DNA of 64,000 nt from Pseudorhizobium flavum (GCF_902502825.2 NZ_LR723670.1:2046001-2110000), one strand, 5' to 3'. Counted from the first letter of the stretch, positions 8,643 through 17,697 are shown. Notes: generated by a model from the sequence alone, not told the origin. Made by a program: numbers and translations.

Positions 8643-8664
8643 AAAGCCGGCGCTGGCCGGCTTT
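8643..8664. terminator. Bidirectional intrinsic terminator
   Basis: AAAGCCGGC, a GCTG loop, then GCCGGCTTT: a perfect 9-bp stem with A- and T-rich ends. It lies between the convergent gene at 8272 and the entericidin-like gene at 8695, so it can serve both. Confidence 0.85.
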
Positions 8665-8694
8665 CCACTTGCATGATGGGATGTGTGCTGACGC

Positions 8695-8853
8695 TCAGCG
8701 CGCGGCGCGCTCCACGTTGCGGCCTGCATCCTGCGTCGCGTCAACGGCGTTGGCTGTATCCTGCCCCACGCCGCGAATCGTGTTGCCACAGGAACTCAGG
8801 GCAGCGGCTGTGAAAACGAGCATGGCGATGGCGGTTGCTTTTCTGGGCGTCAT
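8695..8853 (-). CDS. Entericidin A/B-like small lipoprotein
   Basis: A 52-residue lipoprotein. The signal MTPRKATAIAMLVFTAAALSS is followed by the lipobox LSSC, giving a mature peptide CGNTIRGVGQDTANAVDATQ and a basic tail. The motif NTIRGVGQDTANA is characteristic of entericidin EcnA/EcnB. The ATG at 8853 follows a GGAGG ribosome binding site, which excludes the longer reading back to 8907. In enteric bacteria these peptides belong to a stationary-phase toxin/antidote pair; alphaproteobacteria usually have single copies of unknown role. A near-consensus EcfG promoter lies 58 bases upstream. Confidence 0.88.
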   Translation of the reverse strand: MTPRKATAIAMLVFTAAALSSCGNTIRGVGQDTANAVDATQDAGRNVERAAR

Positions 8854-8910
8854 TCTCGAAGTCCTCCGATGGTTGCGGTCGTGCAAGGCAAAATGACCTT
8901 CCGCCACACG

Positions 8911-8935
8911 AACGCCTCAATCGGCAAAAAGTTCA
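8911..8935 (-). promoter_or_regulatory. Candidate EcfG (general stress sigma) promoter for the entericidin-like gene
   Basis: On the minus strand TGAAC (8935-8931) and CGTT (8914-8911) are 16 bases apart. The EcfG consensus is GGAAC-N16/17-CGTT, so there is one mismatch. Stress induction of entericidin-type genes makes this reasonable. Confidence 0.45.
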
Positions 8936-8975
8936 ATGCCCCGGCGAATGTGCCTATAATTCCTGCCCGCCTGGA

Positions 8976-9872
8976 TCAGGCAGCGGCGCGTGTGATCTGA
9001 CCGTAGAAGTCCCTGATGCTCTCCGCGACTGCTCGGGCGGGCACGGCAAGTTGTGGGCGCGTCAGCAGCCGGACATCGAAGCTGAAAAGATCCGGCAGGC
9101 CTTCCTGCTGTCCAAGCACAACCATCTCATCGGAGACGTAGGACCGGGGGAACGGCGCAATCGCGAGGTCGGAGAGGACTGCTGCACGCTGCGCCATGGT
9201 GTGGGCGCTGGCATAGGCGATCCGATAGGTCCGCTTGTGCTTCTCTAGCTGTCCGATCGCCTCCTGTCGCCAGCAGCACCCCTCCTCCCATACCGAGATC
9301 GGCAGAGGATCGCGCAGGTGAGCGTTACCACATTTCGCGCCGGCCCAGACGAGACGTTCCGTGTGGATGACGTCGCCAACACCAGGGAAGGAACGCGGAG
9401 TGCAGTTGAACAAGGCAAGATCGAGCCTCTGCTCCTCGACCCGCTTCCGAAGCGCTGAACTCATGTCGACCGTGACGTCCACCATGATCCCGGGGAACTG
9501 TTCGGCAAAATCCTTCAGAATGCGCGGAAGCAGACGCTCGGCAATATCGTCAGGCGCACCCAGGCGCACCACGCCCGCCAGTTCCGGCATGACGAAACGG
9601 GAAACGGCCTCGTTGGACAGGGCCAGCATTCGCCGCGCATAGGAAAGCAGAACCTCGCCGTGCTGCGTGAGAGACACGGATCGTGCATCGCGCAGGAACA
9701 ATGTCGTCCTCAACTGCTCCTCGAGCTTCTTGATCTGCATGGACACGGCCGAAGGCGTTCTGAGGACCACCTCCGCTGCCGTCGAGAAATTCCCGGTTTC
9801 AGCAATCGCGACGAAGGTGCGCAACACGTCGTTATCAAGCAACGGAAGCGGTGGGCGGAAGGGAGTAGCCAT
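8976..9872 (-). CDS. LysR-family transcriptional regulator
   Basis: A 298-residue LysR protein. The N-terminal winged helix-turn-helix (LRTFVAIAETGNFSTAAEVV, then a recognition helix around TPSAVSMQIKKLEEQL) is followed by a two-lobed effector domain from about residue 85. The start at 9872 places LLDNDVLRTF at the usual position; an upstream ATG at 9908 would add 12 unconserved residues. It is divergent from the DUF1127 gene at 10076. A perfect 7-3-7 palindrome in the gap is a likely operator for autoregulation and for control of that gene. The effector is unknown. Confidence 0.93.
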   Translation of the reverse strand: MATPFRPPLPLLDNDVLRTFVAIAETGNFSTAAEVVLRTPSAVSMQIKKLEEQLRTTLFLRDARSVSLTQHGEVLLSYARRMLALSNEAVSRFVMPELAGVVRLGAPDDIAERLLPRILKDFAEQFPGIMVDVTVDMSSALRKRVEEQRLDLALFNCTPRSFPGVGDVIHTERLVWAGAKCGNAHLRDPLPISVWEEGCCWRQEAIGQLEKHKRTYRIAYASAHTMAQRAAVLSDLAIAPFPRSYVSDEMVVLGQQEGLPDLFSFDVRLLTRPQLAVPARAVAESIRDFYGQITRAAA

Positions 9873-9919
9873 GGCGTTCTCATCAAATAAACTGAACTTA
9901 AGCACCATATCATTTCGTT

Positions 9920-9936
9920 TGATTGAACGTCAATCA
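9920..9936. promoter_or_regulatory. Palindromic operator candidate between lysR and the DUF1127 gene
   Basis: TGATTGAACGTCAATCA is a perfect inverted repeat of 7-bp arms with a 3-base spacer. It is 48 bases upstream of the lysR start and 140 bases upstream of the divergent gene. Size and position suit a LysR recognition site, although it is not a classic symmetrical T-N11-A box. Confidence 0.6.
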
Positions 9937-10075
9937 CGTCGCATGCTCTCTCCTACAGAAACAGACTGCATGAGTAATTGACCACAACATTTCATGGATG
10001 CCATTTCCGACATCAGATTGATTGATGCGTTCGGCATGACATCCTGAAGAACGATCAGCCAACGGAGTAAATACC

Positions 10076-10297
10076 ATGCCAACTCTCTCGCCCTTGAACG
10101 GCAGCTCCGGCGGCCGTATCCGCCGCCTGACCCGCCCCCTTGCACGCCTCAGCTCCCAACTGCAACATGAATGGAGGCAGCGCCGGACGGAGCGTGTGCT
10201 GAATGGCTTGCCGGCAGAAATCCGAAAGGACATCGGCTGGCCGGCCGGCGATCCTCTCGCATCGGACCTTCGCCATCCGGAGAATCCGTCACGGTGA
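10076..10297 (+). CDS. DUF1127 (YjiS-like) small protein
   Basis: A 73-residue basic protein. The C-terminal part LQHEWRQRRTERVLNGLPAEIRKDIGWPA fits the DUF1127 pattern of an Arg-rich helix followed by L-x(5)-LRDIGL, with the usual Leu replaced by Lys and the final Leu by Trp. Small DUF1127 proteins in alphaproteobacteria have been linked to RNA turnover and to phosphate or carbon metabolism. It is monocistronic: a hairpin terminator follows at 10371. Divergence from a LysR gene suggests control by that regulator. Confidence 0.8.
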   Translation: MPTLSPLNGSSGGRIRRLTRPLARLSSQLQHEWRQRRTERVLNGLPAEIRKDIGWPAGDPLASDLRHPENPSR

Positions 10298-10370
10298 TTC
10301 CGCTGGTGCGGCCTCTACGAATGCTTCTGCTCAACTAGCAGGAGGACCGACCTGATCTACTGTGAGAACA

Positions 10371-10399
10371 AAAAGCTGGGGCCCAAGGGCCCCACTTTC
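10371..10399 (+). terminator. Intrinsic terminator after the DUF1127 gene
   Basis: A GGGGCC stem, CAAG loop and GGCCCC (10378-10393) flanked by A-rich and CTTT sequence. It lies about 75 bases past the DUF1127 stop and before the GlxA-type gene. Confidence 0.65.
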
Positions 10400-10466
10400 C
10401 GACCGCGATTTTCCGTGCCACTCTCCGATCCTTAAATCAGGCATTCGCAATCGACGGACACCGTGC

Positions 10467-11495
10467 ATGAGCGTGATCAGCGATCTTCGGGGAACAAGAA
10501 GAACCCTCGTCTTCTTCCTCGTTCCGGAGTTCACCTTGCTTCCATTCTCCGCCGCGGTGGAGACGCTGCGGATTGCCAATCGCATGCTTGGCTACCGCGC
10601 ATATGATTGGCGCCTCTGTTCCGCCGATGGGGAAAAGGTCACCTGTTCCGCCGGAATCGGCATGGAGGTCGACACCTCGATCGCACAGGAGCGAAAATAC
10701 CTCGGGGACGAGAAGCGCCCCAACATCGTGCTGGTGTGCTCCGGCATCGACGTCGAGGCCTATGACAACAGAAGCGTGAATGCCTGGCTTCGGGAAACCC
10801 ATAACCGCGGGGTCGCGCTCGGCAGCCTTTGCACCGGCGCACACATTCTCGCACAGGCTGGGCTTCTCGAGGGGCGCCGTTGCGCCATCCACTGGGAAAA
10901 CCTCCCCGGCTTCGCCGAAGCCTTCCCGCAGGCGGAGGTCTATGCCGACCTCTATGAGATAGACGGAAACATCTATACCTGCGCGGGCGGAACCGCATCC
11001 CTCGACATGATGCTCACCCTGATTGGCGAGGATTTCGGCGAGAACCTCGTCAGCCGGATTTGCGAGCAGCAATTGACCGATCGCGTCCGAAGCCCGCACG
11101 ATCGTCAGCGGTTGCCGTTGCGCGCGAGGCTCGGTGTACAGAACGCCAAGGTACTTTCAATCATCGAGCTGATGGAGAGCCATCTCGCGGAGCCCCTGTC
11201 GCTCGTCGAGATCGCGGAGGAGGCAGATCTCTCCCGGCGGCAGGTCGAACGCCTGTTCCGCCAGGAAATGGGCCGCTCCCCCGCCCGCTACTATCTGGAG
11301 ATCAGGCTCGACCGTGCGCGCCACCTGCTGGTGCAGTCCGCCCTGCCGGTGGTTGAGGTAGCGGTCGCCTGCGGCTTCGTTTCGGCGTCGCACTTTTCCA
11401 AATGCTACCGTGAGGTCTACGGTCGCTCGCCGCAGCAGGAGCGCGCCGGGCGCAAGCCGACCTTGGCATCGCAGAAACCCGGTGTGGCGGCATAG
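10467..11495 (+). CDS. GlxA-family AraC-type regulator (GbdR-like)
   Basis: A 342-residue regulator with two domains. Residues 11-190 form a DJ-1/PfpI-like sensor with Cys122 in GSLCTGAHILA. Residues 225-325 hold two AraC-type helix-turn-helix motifs (LSLVEIAEEADLSRRQVERL and VVEVAVACGFVSASHFSKCY). This architecture is shared by GbdR, CdhR and ArgR-type regulators of glycine betaine, carnitine and arginine catabolism. The start at 10467 is chosen because upstream residues are not family-like and overlap the preceding terminator. Nearby betaine-type genes suggest a quaternary-amine role, but the effector is not shown by the sequence. Confidence 0.88.
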   Translation: MSVISDLRGTRRTLVFFLVPEFTLLPFSAAVETLRIANRMLGYRAYDWRLCSADGEKVTCSAGIGMEVDTSIAQERKYLGDEKRPNIVLVCSGIDVEAYDNRSVNAWLRETHNRGVALGSLCTGAHILAQAGLLEGRRCAIHWENLPGFAEAFPQAEVYADLYEIDGNIYTCAGGTASLDMMLTLIGEDFGENLVSRICEQQLTDRVRSPHDRQRLPLRARLGVQNAKVLSIIELMESHLAEPLSLVEIAEEADLSRRQVERLFRQEMGRSPARYYLEIRLDRARHLLVQSALPVVEVAVACGFVSASHFSKCYREVYGRSPQQERAGRKPTLASQKPGVAA

Positions 11496-11538
11496 CCGGC
11501 CTACCGCCTCCGCCGAAACCTGCACTTACCGCAAGGCA

Positions 11539-12375
11539 CTAGGCGGCGGCAGGCTGCCGTTCATTCTTCAATGCACGGATCTGGATCAGCGTGTCCAGGT
11601 TCTGGTTGATCCGGCAGTAGAATTCCTCGTCGATGAACGGTCTCAGCATGAAGTCGTTACCGCCCGCCTTCAGGAAGCGCGCCGACAGCAGTCTGTTGGA
11701 TGAGGAGGACACACCGATGATGCGCAACTCGTGCGAGCCGCGGGCGGAACGTATGCGGCGCGTCAGTTCGAAACCATCGATGTCCGGCATGTTGTAGTCC
11801 GTGACCACCAGACCGATATCCGGATTGCTCTTGAGGATCTCAAGCGCCTTGGCGCCGCTTTCTGCGGTGCTGACCCGGAAATTGTACCGCTTCAGGCGGC
11901 TGGTCAGCAGGGCGCGAGCCGTCGGGCTGTCGTCGACGATCAGCACATGGTGGCGATGGTTCGTGAGAAAGCGGGCGACAGATTCCGCCAGCATGTCCAC
12001 CGCAAAGACATTGTCCTTGATGATGTAGTCGACAATTTCCTTCGAGAGCAGCTGATCGCGCGTCCCCTCGTGGAAGGTGCCGGTGAAGACGATCGTCGGA
12101 ATGCTGAGATCAATCAGATATTCCAGCGCCTCGCCGTTCTCCGCCCCGGGCAGGTTGATGTTGGAGATCGCCAGCGTCACCGGAGATGTCGAGCGGTCGT
12201 AGGCAAGCTGGAGCTCTTCGAAATTCCGGCAGATCTCGACCTCGATTCCGAACAACTCCTTGAGCCGTGTCCCGATCATGGACGTGAAGACGTTCGAATC
12301 CTCGGCGAGCAGGATGCGCGAGTTCGCCAGAGATTGGCCGGAATACTGCATCCCGGAAATGCCAAGGAAAGTCAT
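11539..12375 (-). CDS. Tandem receiver-domain response regulator without output domain
   Basis: A 278-residue protein with two CheY-like receivers. The first (about residues 20-135) has ILLAEDS, but Asn72 of SNINLP stands where the phospho-acceptor Asp should be, so it is probably a pseudo-receiver. The second (about 143-265) is canonical at the phospho-site: VLIVDDS, Asp193 in VTDYNMPDIDG, but LRPF in place of TKPF. No DNA-binding or enzymatic output follows. AAGGGG precedes the ATG. It may work by protein-protein contact or as a phosphate sink; no kinase is adjacent. Confidence 0.9.
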   Translation of the reverse strand: MTFLGISGMQYSGQSLANSRILLAEDSNVFTSMIGTRLKELFGIEVEICRNFEELQLAYDRSTSPVTLAISNINLPGAENGEALEYLIDLSIPTIVFTGTFHEGTRDQLLSKEIVDYIIKDNVFAVDMLAESVARFLTNHRHHVLIVDDSPTARALLTSRLKRYNFRVSTAESGAKALEILKSNPDIGLVVTDYNMPDIDGFELTRRIRSARGSHELRIIGVSSSSNRLLSARFLKAGGNDFMLRPFIDEEFYCRINQNLDTLIQIRALKNERQPAAA

Positions 12376-12473
12376 GTTGCCCCTTCAGTCGTTGCTGTCC
12401 CCAGTTGGCACAACCTAGCGAAGCTCGTTTGCAGAAGCGTTAATTCCTGTGGCTAACTTGTTGCTGAAGAACG

Positions 12474-12496
12474 AAAAGACGGCCGAAGCCGCGGCC
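12474..12496 (-). terminator. Candidate terminator after the dimethylglycine dehydrogenase-like gene
   Basis: On the minus strand GGCCG-CGGCTT-CGGCC is followed by GTCTTTTC. A short 5-bp GC stem and T-rich tail lie about 25 bases past the stop at 12521. Confidence 0.5.
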
Positions 12497-12520
12497 TTGG
12501 CAAAAGTCCTGTTACTGTGC

Positions 12521-15034
12521 TTAAGCCCGGAGTGCAGCATTCTCCGGATCATACGGGCTTTCCGGCACGACGGTCGCGTCGTAGAGGTCCCCGAGGATTT
12601 TGATCTTCAGCCGCGTGCCGACCTCGCTCTGCCCCGGCTTCACCATGGCGAGCGCCAGAGATTTGCCTACCCGCCAGCCGTATCCGCCGCTGGTGGCTCG
12701 ACCGACCAGTTCCCCCGCCTCGTCGTATATCGCTTCCGAGCCACGGGCGTCGACATCGCTGTTGCCCTCGACGACCAGCGTTACGAAGTTCCACCGAAGG
12801 CCCTTTTCCTTGTAGGCGAGCATCGCGTCGCGACCGATGAAGGGCTTTTCGGGGCGGATGAACCGGTCGAGCGCCGATTCATAGGCGTTGTATTCGATCG
12901 ACAGCTCACGCCCCATGTTGCGGTAGGACTTCTCCACGGCCATGGCGCTCATGGCACGGATGCCGAACGGCTTGATGCCGTACCCCGCGCCCGCTTCCAT
13001 CAGGCGGTCGAAGATGTAGGCCTGCATCTCGATCGGATGGTGCAGTTCCCACCCGAGTTCGCCGACGAAGTTGACGCGAAGTGCATGAGCCGTGGCGATG
13101 CCGACCGAGATCTGCTTTGCCGTCAACCACGGGAAATCCTTGTTCTCAAGGCTGGTGCGCGTGAGCTTCTTTAGTACGTCCCGAGACTTCGGGCCGGCAA
13201 GCACGAGCACCCCGTATTTCTGCGTTATGGGCTGCAGATGGACCGAGCCATCGGCCGGCGCCAGCCGTTTCAGCAGGTCGTGGTCGTGCGCCTCAAGGCC
13301 GCCCGCGGAAACAAGGTAGAAGCGGTTCGGCGCCCATTCATAGACGGTGAATTCCGCCCGTACCCCGCCGGCGGGGGTGAGGACGTGGCAAAGCGCGATC
13401 CGGCCACGCTTCTTCGGGATTGCGTTGGCGAGGATCGAGTCCAGCCATGCGCGGGCGGCGGGTCCGGAGACTTCCATCTTGGCGAAGGGCGACATGTCCA
13501 GAACGCCCACATTCCCGTGGACGTTCTGCACCTCGTTATCCACGTGTTCGAAGTAGTTCGAGCGGCGGAAGGACCACTTCTCCACGATCCGTCCGTCGTC
13601 CAGGGGCGGTGCATGGTTGTGGCTGGTGATGACGTCGGCGCCGACGCCAAGCTGGTCCTTCGGAATCTCGTAGCCTTCCGGCGCGTACCAGTTCGCGCGC
13701 TCCCAGCCGTAGACGGAGCCGAATACGCCGCCGAGCTTCTTCAGCCGGTCGTAGACTGGAGTGGTCTTCAGCGGACGTGCCGCGGCACGCTCCTCATCCG
13801 GATAGTGCATGGTGAAGACATTGGCATAGGCCTCCTCGTTCTTGGCAATGAGGTAGCCTTCCGTCGCATAAGGTCCAAAGCGCCTGGGATCGACGCCCAT
13901 CAGGTCGACGGTCGGTTCGCCGTCCACGATCCATTCCGCGAGCTGCCATCCGGCCCCACCGGCGGCGGTGATGCCGAAGGAGTGGCCCTCATTCAGCCAG
14001 AAGTTCTTGAGACCGGGAGCCGGGCCGACGATGGGATTGCCATCCGGCGTATAGGCGATGGCGCCGTTGTAGACCTTCTTGATGCCGACCTCCCCAAAGG
14101 CCGGCACGCGGGCGATGGCCGCCTCGATGTGTGGCATCAGCCGGTCCAGATCCTCCTGGAAAAGCTCGTATTCGCTCTCCGCCGAGGGACCATCGACGTA
14201 GCAGACCGGCGCACCGACCTCATAAGGGCCGAGGATCAGTCCGCCGGCTTCCTCGCGCATGTACCAGGCGCTATCCGATTCGCGCAGCACGCCCATTTCA
14301 GGCAGGCCCTGGCGCCGGCGCTCCTGGATCGCCGGATGAGGCTCCGTGACGATGTACTGGTGTTCGACCGGAATGACGGGGATGTTGATGCCGACCATCT
14401 CGCCGGTCTTGCGGGCGAAACTACCCGTACAGGAGATGACGTGCTCTGCGGTGATCTCGCCCTTGTCGGTCGTTACCTTCCACATACCGTCCTGCTGCTG
14501 CTCGATCGCAGTGACGGCCGTGTGGCGGTATATCGTCGCGCCGCGGTCGCGGGCTCCCTTAGCCAGCGCCTGAGTGAGGTCAGCCGGCTGGATATAGCCG
14601 TCATCCGGATGCTGGATGGCGCCGAGCAGGCCGTCCGTCTCGCAAAGCGGCCACACCTCCTTCACCTGTTCCGGCGTAAGGATGTTGACCCTGACGCCGA
14701 TCGTCTCGGCAATGCCGGCATAGTACATATACTCGTCCCAGCGATCCCTGGTGCGGGCGAGCCGGATGTTCGAGACTTTCGCAAAACCGACATTCATGCC
14801 GGTCTCCGCCTGGAGTTCCTCGTAAAACCGGACGGAATACTTGTGCAGCTGGCCGACCGAATAGGACAGGTTGAAAAGCGGCAGCAGACCGGCGGCGTGC
14901 CAGGTAGAACCCGATGTCAGCTCCTTGCGCTCGATCAGGACGCTGTCACTCCACCCCTTCTTCGCCAGATGATAAAGCGTCGACACGCCGACCACCCCGC
15001 CCCCGATGACAACGGCACGCGCATTCGCCTTCAT
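12521..15034 (-). CDS. FAD-dependent dimethylglycine/sarcosine dehydrogenase-like protein with GcvT domain
   Basis: An 837-residue fusion. The N-terminal DAO-type flavoprotein (about 1-400) has the dinucleotide motif GGGVVG (residues 11-16). His46 in GSTWHAAGL corresponds to the covalent FAD histidine of dimethylglycine dehydrogenase. The C-terminal half is a GcvT/aminomethyltransferase domain (about 440-820) that binds tetrahydrofolate and takes up the released one-carbon unit. The substrate is probably N,N-dimethylglycine, sarcosine or a related N-methyl compound; homologues are hard to separate by sequence. GAGGGGCGAG precedes the ATG. It is monocistronic on the minus strand, close to the GbdR-like regulator. 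Confidence 0.9.
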   Translation of the reverse strand: MKANARAVVIGGGVVGVSTLYHLAKKGWSDSVLIERKELTSGSTWHAAGLLPLFNLSYSVGQLHKYSVRFYEELQAETGMNVGFAKVSNIRLARTRDRWDEYMYYAGIAETIGVRVNILTPEQVKEVWPLCETDGLLGAIQHPDDGYIQPADLTQALAKGARDRGATIYRHTAVTAIEQQQDGMWKVTTDKGEITAEHVISCTGSFARKTGEMVGINIPVIPVEHQYIVTEPHPAIQERRRQGLPEMGVLRESDSAWYMREEAGGLILGPYEVGAPVCYVDGPSAESEYELFQEDLDRLMPHIEAAIARVPAFGEVGIKKVYNGAIAYTPDGNPIVGPAPGLKNFWLNEGHSFGITAAGGAGWQLAEWIVDGEPTVDLMGVDPRRFGPYATEGYLIAKNEEAYANVFTMHYPDEERAAARPLKTTPVYDRLKKLGGVFGSVYGWERANWYAPEGYEIPKDQLGVGADVITSHNHAPPLDDGRIVEKWSFRRSNYFEHVDNEVQNVHGNVGVLDMSPFAKMEVSGPAARAWLDSILANAIPKKRGRIALCHVLTPAGGVRAEFTVYEWAPNRFYLVSAGGLEAHDHDLLKRLAPADGSVHLQPITQKYGVLVLAGPKSRDVLKKLTRTSLENKDFPWLTAKQISVGIATAHALRVNFVGELGWELHHPIEMQAYIFDRLMEAGAGYGIKPFGIRAMSAMAVEKSYRNMGRELSIEYNAYESALDRFIRPEKPFIGRDAMLAYKEKGLRWNFVTLVVEGNSDVDARGSEAIYDEAGELVGRATSGGYGWRVGKSLALAMVKPGQSEVGTRLKIKILGDLYDATVVPESPYDPENAALRA

Positions 15035-15162
15035 TCACTCGCCCCTCGCGTTAATCGTCTTTCCCGACAAGACGATGCATGACCTCGGCCGCAAGAACTA
15101 TGCAGTTCCCGCCACAAGACCAAACGCCTGATTACGACATACGAAAAGCTTGCCGCGACGGC

Positions 15163-17628
15163 TCACACGCCGGCGCCACCCTCCACGGTTCCATCTTCGT
15201 CCTTACCCGACGCCTCCCTGTTTCGGCCCGGGCGCGGCAGGATCATAATGTCCTGGCGGGCATATGGTATCTCGATCCCCTCCACTTCGAAACGCTTCAG
15301 GATCTCGATGCGCACTTCAGCCCGGATGCGGATTCCGTCGGAATAGTCCGCGAGGCAAAAGCGCAGTTCGAAGTCGAGCGAGGACGCGCCGAACGCAAGG
15401 AAATCGACATGGGGCTCCGGATTGCGAAGCACTTCGGGTACCGCTCGGGCGATCTCCAGCAGGATCGCGATCACCTTCTCCGGGTCCGTCCCATAGGCGA
15501 CGGAGACGGGAACTTCCGACCGCTGCACCCGGTTTCGGTGTGTCCAGTTGCCAACGGGCGCGTTGATCAGGTCCGAGTTCGGCACGATGATCGACTGCTT
15601 CCGGAAGGTCTCGATCTCCGTCGCCCGTACGGAAATACGTTTGACGATGCCTTCGGTCGTCCCGGTAACGACATGGTCGCCGACCTTGAACGGACGCTCC
15701 ACGAGCAAAATCAGCCCGGAGACGAAATTCGAGACGACATTCTGCAAGCCGAAACCGATGCCAACCGAGAGCGCCGAGGCCACAAGCGCAAGGCTGGAAA
15801 GATCGATGCCGGCCGCCGAGACGCCGAGGATGACCGCAATCCCGATCCCTAGATAGCCGATGCCGGTCTTGACCGAGTTTCGCACGCCGGTGTCGACGTG
15901 GCTGCGTGCAAGGACATGGCTGTCGATCCATTTCTGAACCCATCTGGTGGCAAGGTAGCCCAAGCCGAACAGCAGGATCCCGCCCAGGATTCCCACAATC
16001 GAGATGGAGATATTACCGATCGTGATCCGGGTGAAGAAGCCATAGATCCAGGCCTCGATGTCGGTGACCTGAAAACCCCAGGTCAGCAGGATGAGCGGTA
16101 TGCCGAGAAGAAGTGCGATGGCGTAGACCAGAAGGCCGGCAGCAAGCCCTATCTGGTCCAGCGCGACTTCGCCCAACTGGAACCGCCTTGCCAGTCGCTC
16201 GCCCAGCCCCGTGCGCGCGAAGGCGCCCTCCTTGCCGACCGCCTTGCCTGACAGCATACCAATGTAGGTGGTGACGAGAACCGCCCCGGTCAGCACGATT
16301 TGCGTGGCAACGAAACGCGCCAGTCCCGCATAACCTGCCATGACCGTCAGGATGAGCAGTACCCCCATGACCCGCAACAGGACCGCCAGCCACCGTGGCC
16401 AGCCGCGTCCAGGCAGAGCCGGATCCTCATCCAGAACCGGACGTGCAAACGACAGGGCGAGGAGGATGAGGCCGATCACCAGCGAGGCGACGACGCTCTT
16501 TGCGATTGTCAGTTCCAGGGGTGAATTCAGTACCTCGCTGACCACCCCAAGCAGATAGTCGAGGCCGTTGACGACAGCCATCGCGACGATGGCTGAAAGC
16601 AGCAGATGGGCACCACGATCCGTGACCCGCACAAGCCGCCAGTGGGGATAGCGCGGTGAGAGCACGGCATCGGCCAGCTGCCAGATAAAATAGACGAACC
16701 AGATGAAGCCGAAGGCCGCCCCGATGATGGGAGCAACATCCCTTCGCAGCACATTGAAGCCATCCAGAAAGAGATAGGATGCGACAAGGAAGGCCGTCAA
16801 CGAAAGCGTCCTCGTCACGGTCGTCCAGAATGCGAGCGAAAGCCGCTTGATATAGGTCGGCTGCTCCAGCGAGGGATCCCGCGCAATCAGCCTCGCCAAA
16901 AGGCGCCGTCCGCCCGAGAGGAAAACGAGGGCCGCCCCAAGCGAGAGGAAGATCGCAACCAGCAGGGGGAGTTTCTTGAACTTCCATGCGAAGCTCAACC
17001 AACTCCCTAGGGTGTTGCCGAGATCGCGCATCTCGAGCACGAATGCCTTGCCAGCCTCGCCGAAGAGCGCCGGCGAAAGCTCCGTCCGCTTGAACAACGT
17101 CTCGGCGAATAGATCACGCCGTAACGTCGAAATGCTACTGGTCGCCTGGTTGGCATTGGTTCTGAGGTTGGCGGCATCATCAATGATCACCGTCAGTTCC
17201 GCGCGCTCGGTCGTCAGGCGATTGCGCTCGTCGGTCACCGCCTCGGCTTCGGCGGGTTGTCCTGCCGCGGGCGCCTCACCCAGGTCTGCCAGTCGCGCCT
17301 GTATCTGCGAAAGGCGCGTCTCCAGATCCGCCGAGGCGCCTTCCAGTTCCGTAGCCACCTCGTCCGCCTGGACGCGCAGCTCCGCGAGCTTCAGGTCATC
17401 GATCGGCGTCTGCTCCAGACGCTGGCGGATGTCGATCAGCCTCTGGCGCGAAGCTTCCAGCCTCTCCGCCATCTCGTCGTTGATGGAATCGGCCGTGACT
17501 TCGGTTGCTGCCGGCTGCTGCGCATGCACCCTGCCCATTGGGTGAGCAGAGAGCATCAGAGCCGCGATCAATGTGAGCTGGAGGAGCCCGATGCCGAAAG
17601 AGAAAGAACAAGTACGACGCAGCTTCAA
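15163..17628 (-). CDS. Large MscS-family mechanosensitive channel with DUF3772-type periplasmic domain
   Basis: An 821-residue inner-membrane protein. A signal peptide (about 1-37) precedes a coiled-coil periplasmic region rich in Glu, Arg and Gln (about 45-190), then about ten membrane helices and the MscS core. The pore-lining helix has the small-residue pattern ALSVGIGFGLQNVVSNFVSG, followed by the beta domain LLVERPFKVGDHVV and a cytoplasmic alpha/beta domain. It resembles MscK/YbiO-type large channels, which release solutes on osmotic downshock. It ends with a short charged tail and is divergent from glsB with a 126-base gap. Confidence 0.92.
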   Translation of the reverse strand: MKLRRTCSFSFGIGLLQLTLIAALMLSAHPMGRVHAQQPAATEVTADSINDEMAERLEASRQRLIDIRQRLEQTPIDDLKLAELRVQADEVATELEGASADLETRLSQIQARLADLGEAPAAGQPAEAEAVTDERNRLTTERAELTVIIDDAANLRTNANQATSSISTLRRDLFAETLFKRTELSPALFGEAGKAFVLEMRDLGNTLGSWLSFAWKFKKLPLLVAIFLSLGAALVFLSGGRRLLARLIARDPSLEQPTYIKRLSLAFWTTVTRTLSLTAFLVASYLFLDGFNVLRRDVAPIIGAAFGFIWFVYFIWQLADAVLSPRYPHWRLVRVTDRGAHLLLSAIVAMAVVNGLDYLLGVVSEVLNSPLELTIAKSVVASLVIGLILLALSFARPVLDEDPALPGRGWPRWLAVLLRVMGVLLILTVMAGYAGLARFVATQIVLTGAVLVTTYIGMLSGKAVGKEGAFARTGLGERLARRFQLGEVALDQIGLAAGLLVYAIALLLGIPLILLTWGFQVTDIEAWIYGFFTRITIGNISISIVGILGGILLFGLGYLATRWVQKWIDSHVLARSHVDTGVRNSVKTGIGYLGIGIAVILGVSAAGIDLSSLALVASALSVGIGFGLQNVVSNFVSGLILLVERPFKVGDHVVTGTTEGIVKRISVRATEIETFRKQSIIVPNSDLINAPVGNWTHRNRVQRSEVPVSVAYGTDPEKVIAILLEIARAVPEVLRNPEPHVDFLAFGASSLDFELRFCLADYSDGIRIRAEVRIEILKRFEVEGIEIPYARQDIMILPRPGRNREASGKDEDGTVEGGAGV

Positions 17629-17697
17629 CGGAGGTCACCGGATCATGGATTCGTTTGTCGGCAATCTAGTTCCACCACCAACAAAGGAAAGGCGGCG

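Noticed and set aside
13238..15082. A 614-codon open frame on the plus strand
   Set aside because: It is exactly antisense to the dimethylglycine dehydrogenase-like gene, has no recognisable domain, and is explained by GC-rich third positions of the real gene.
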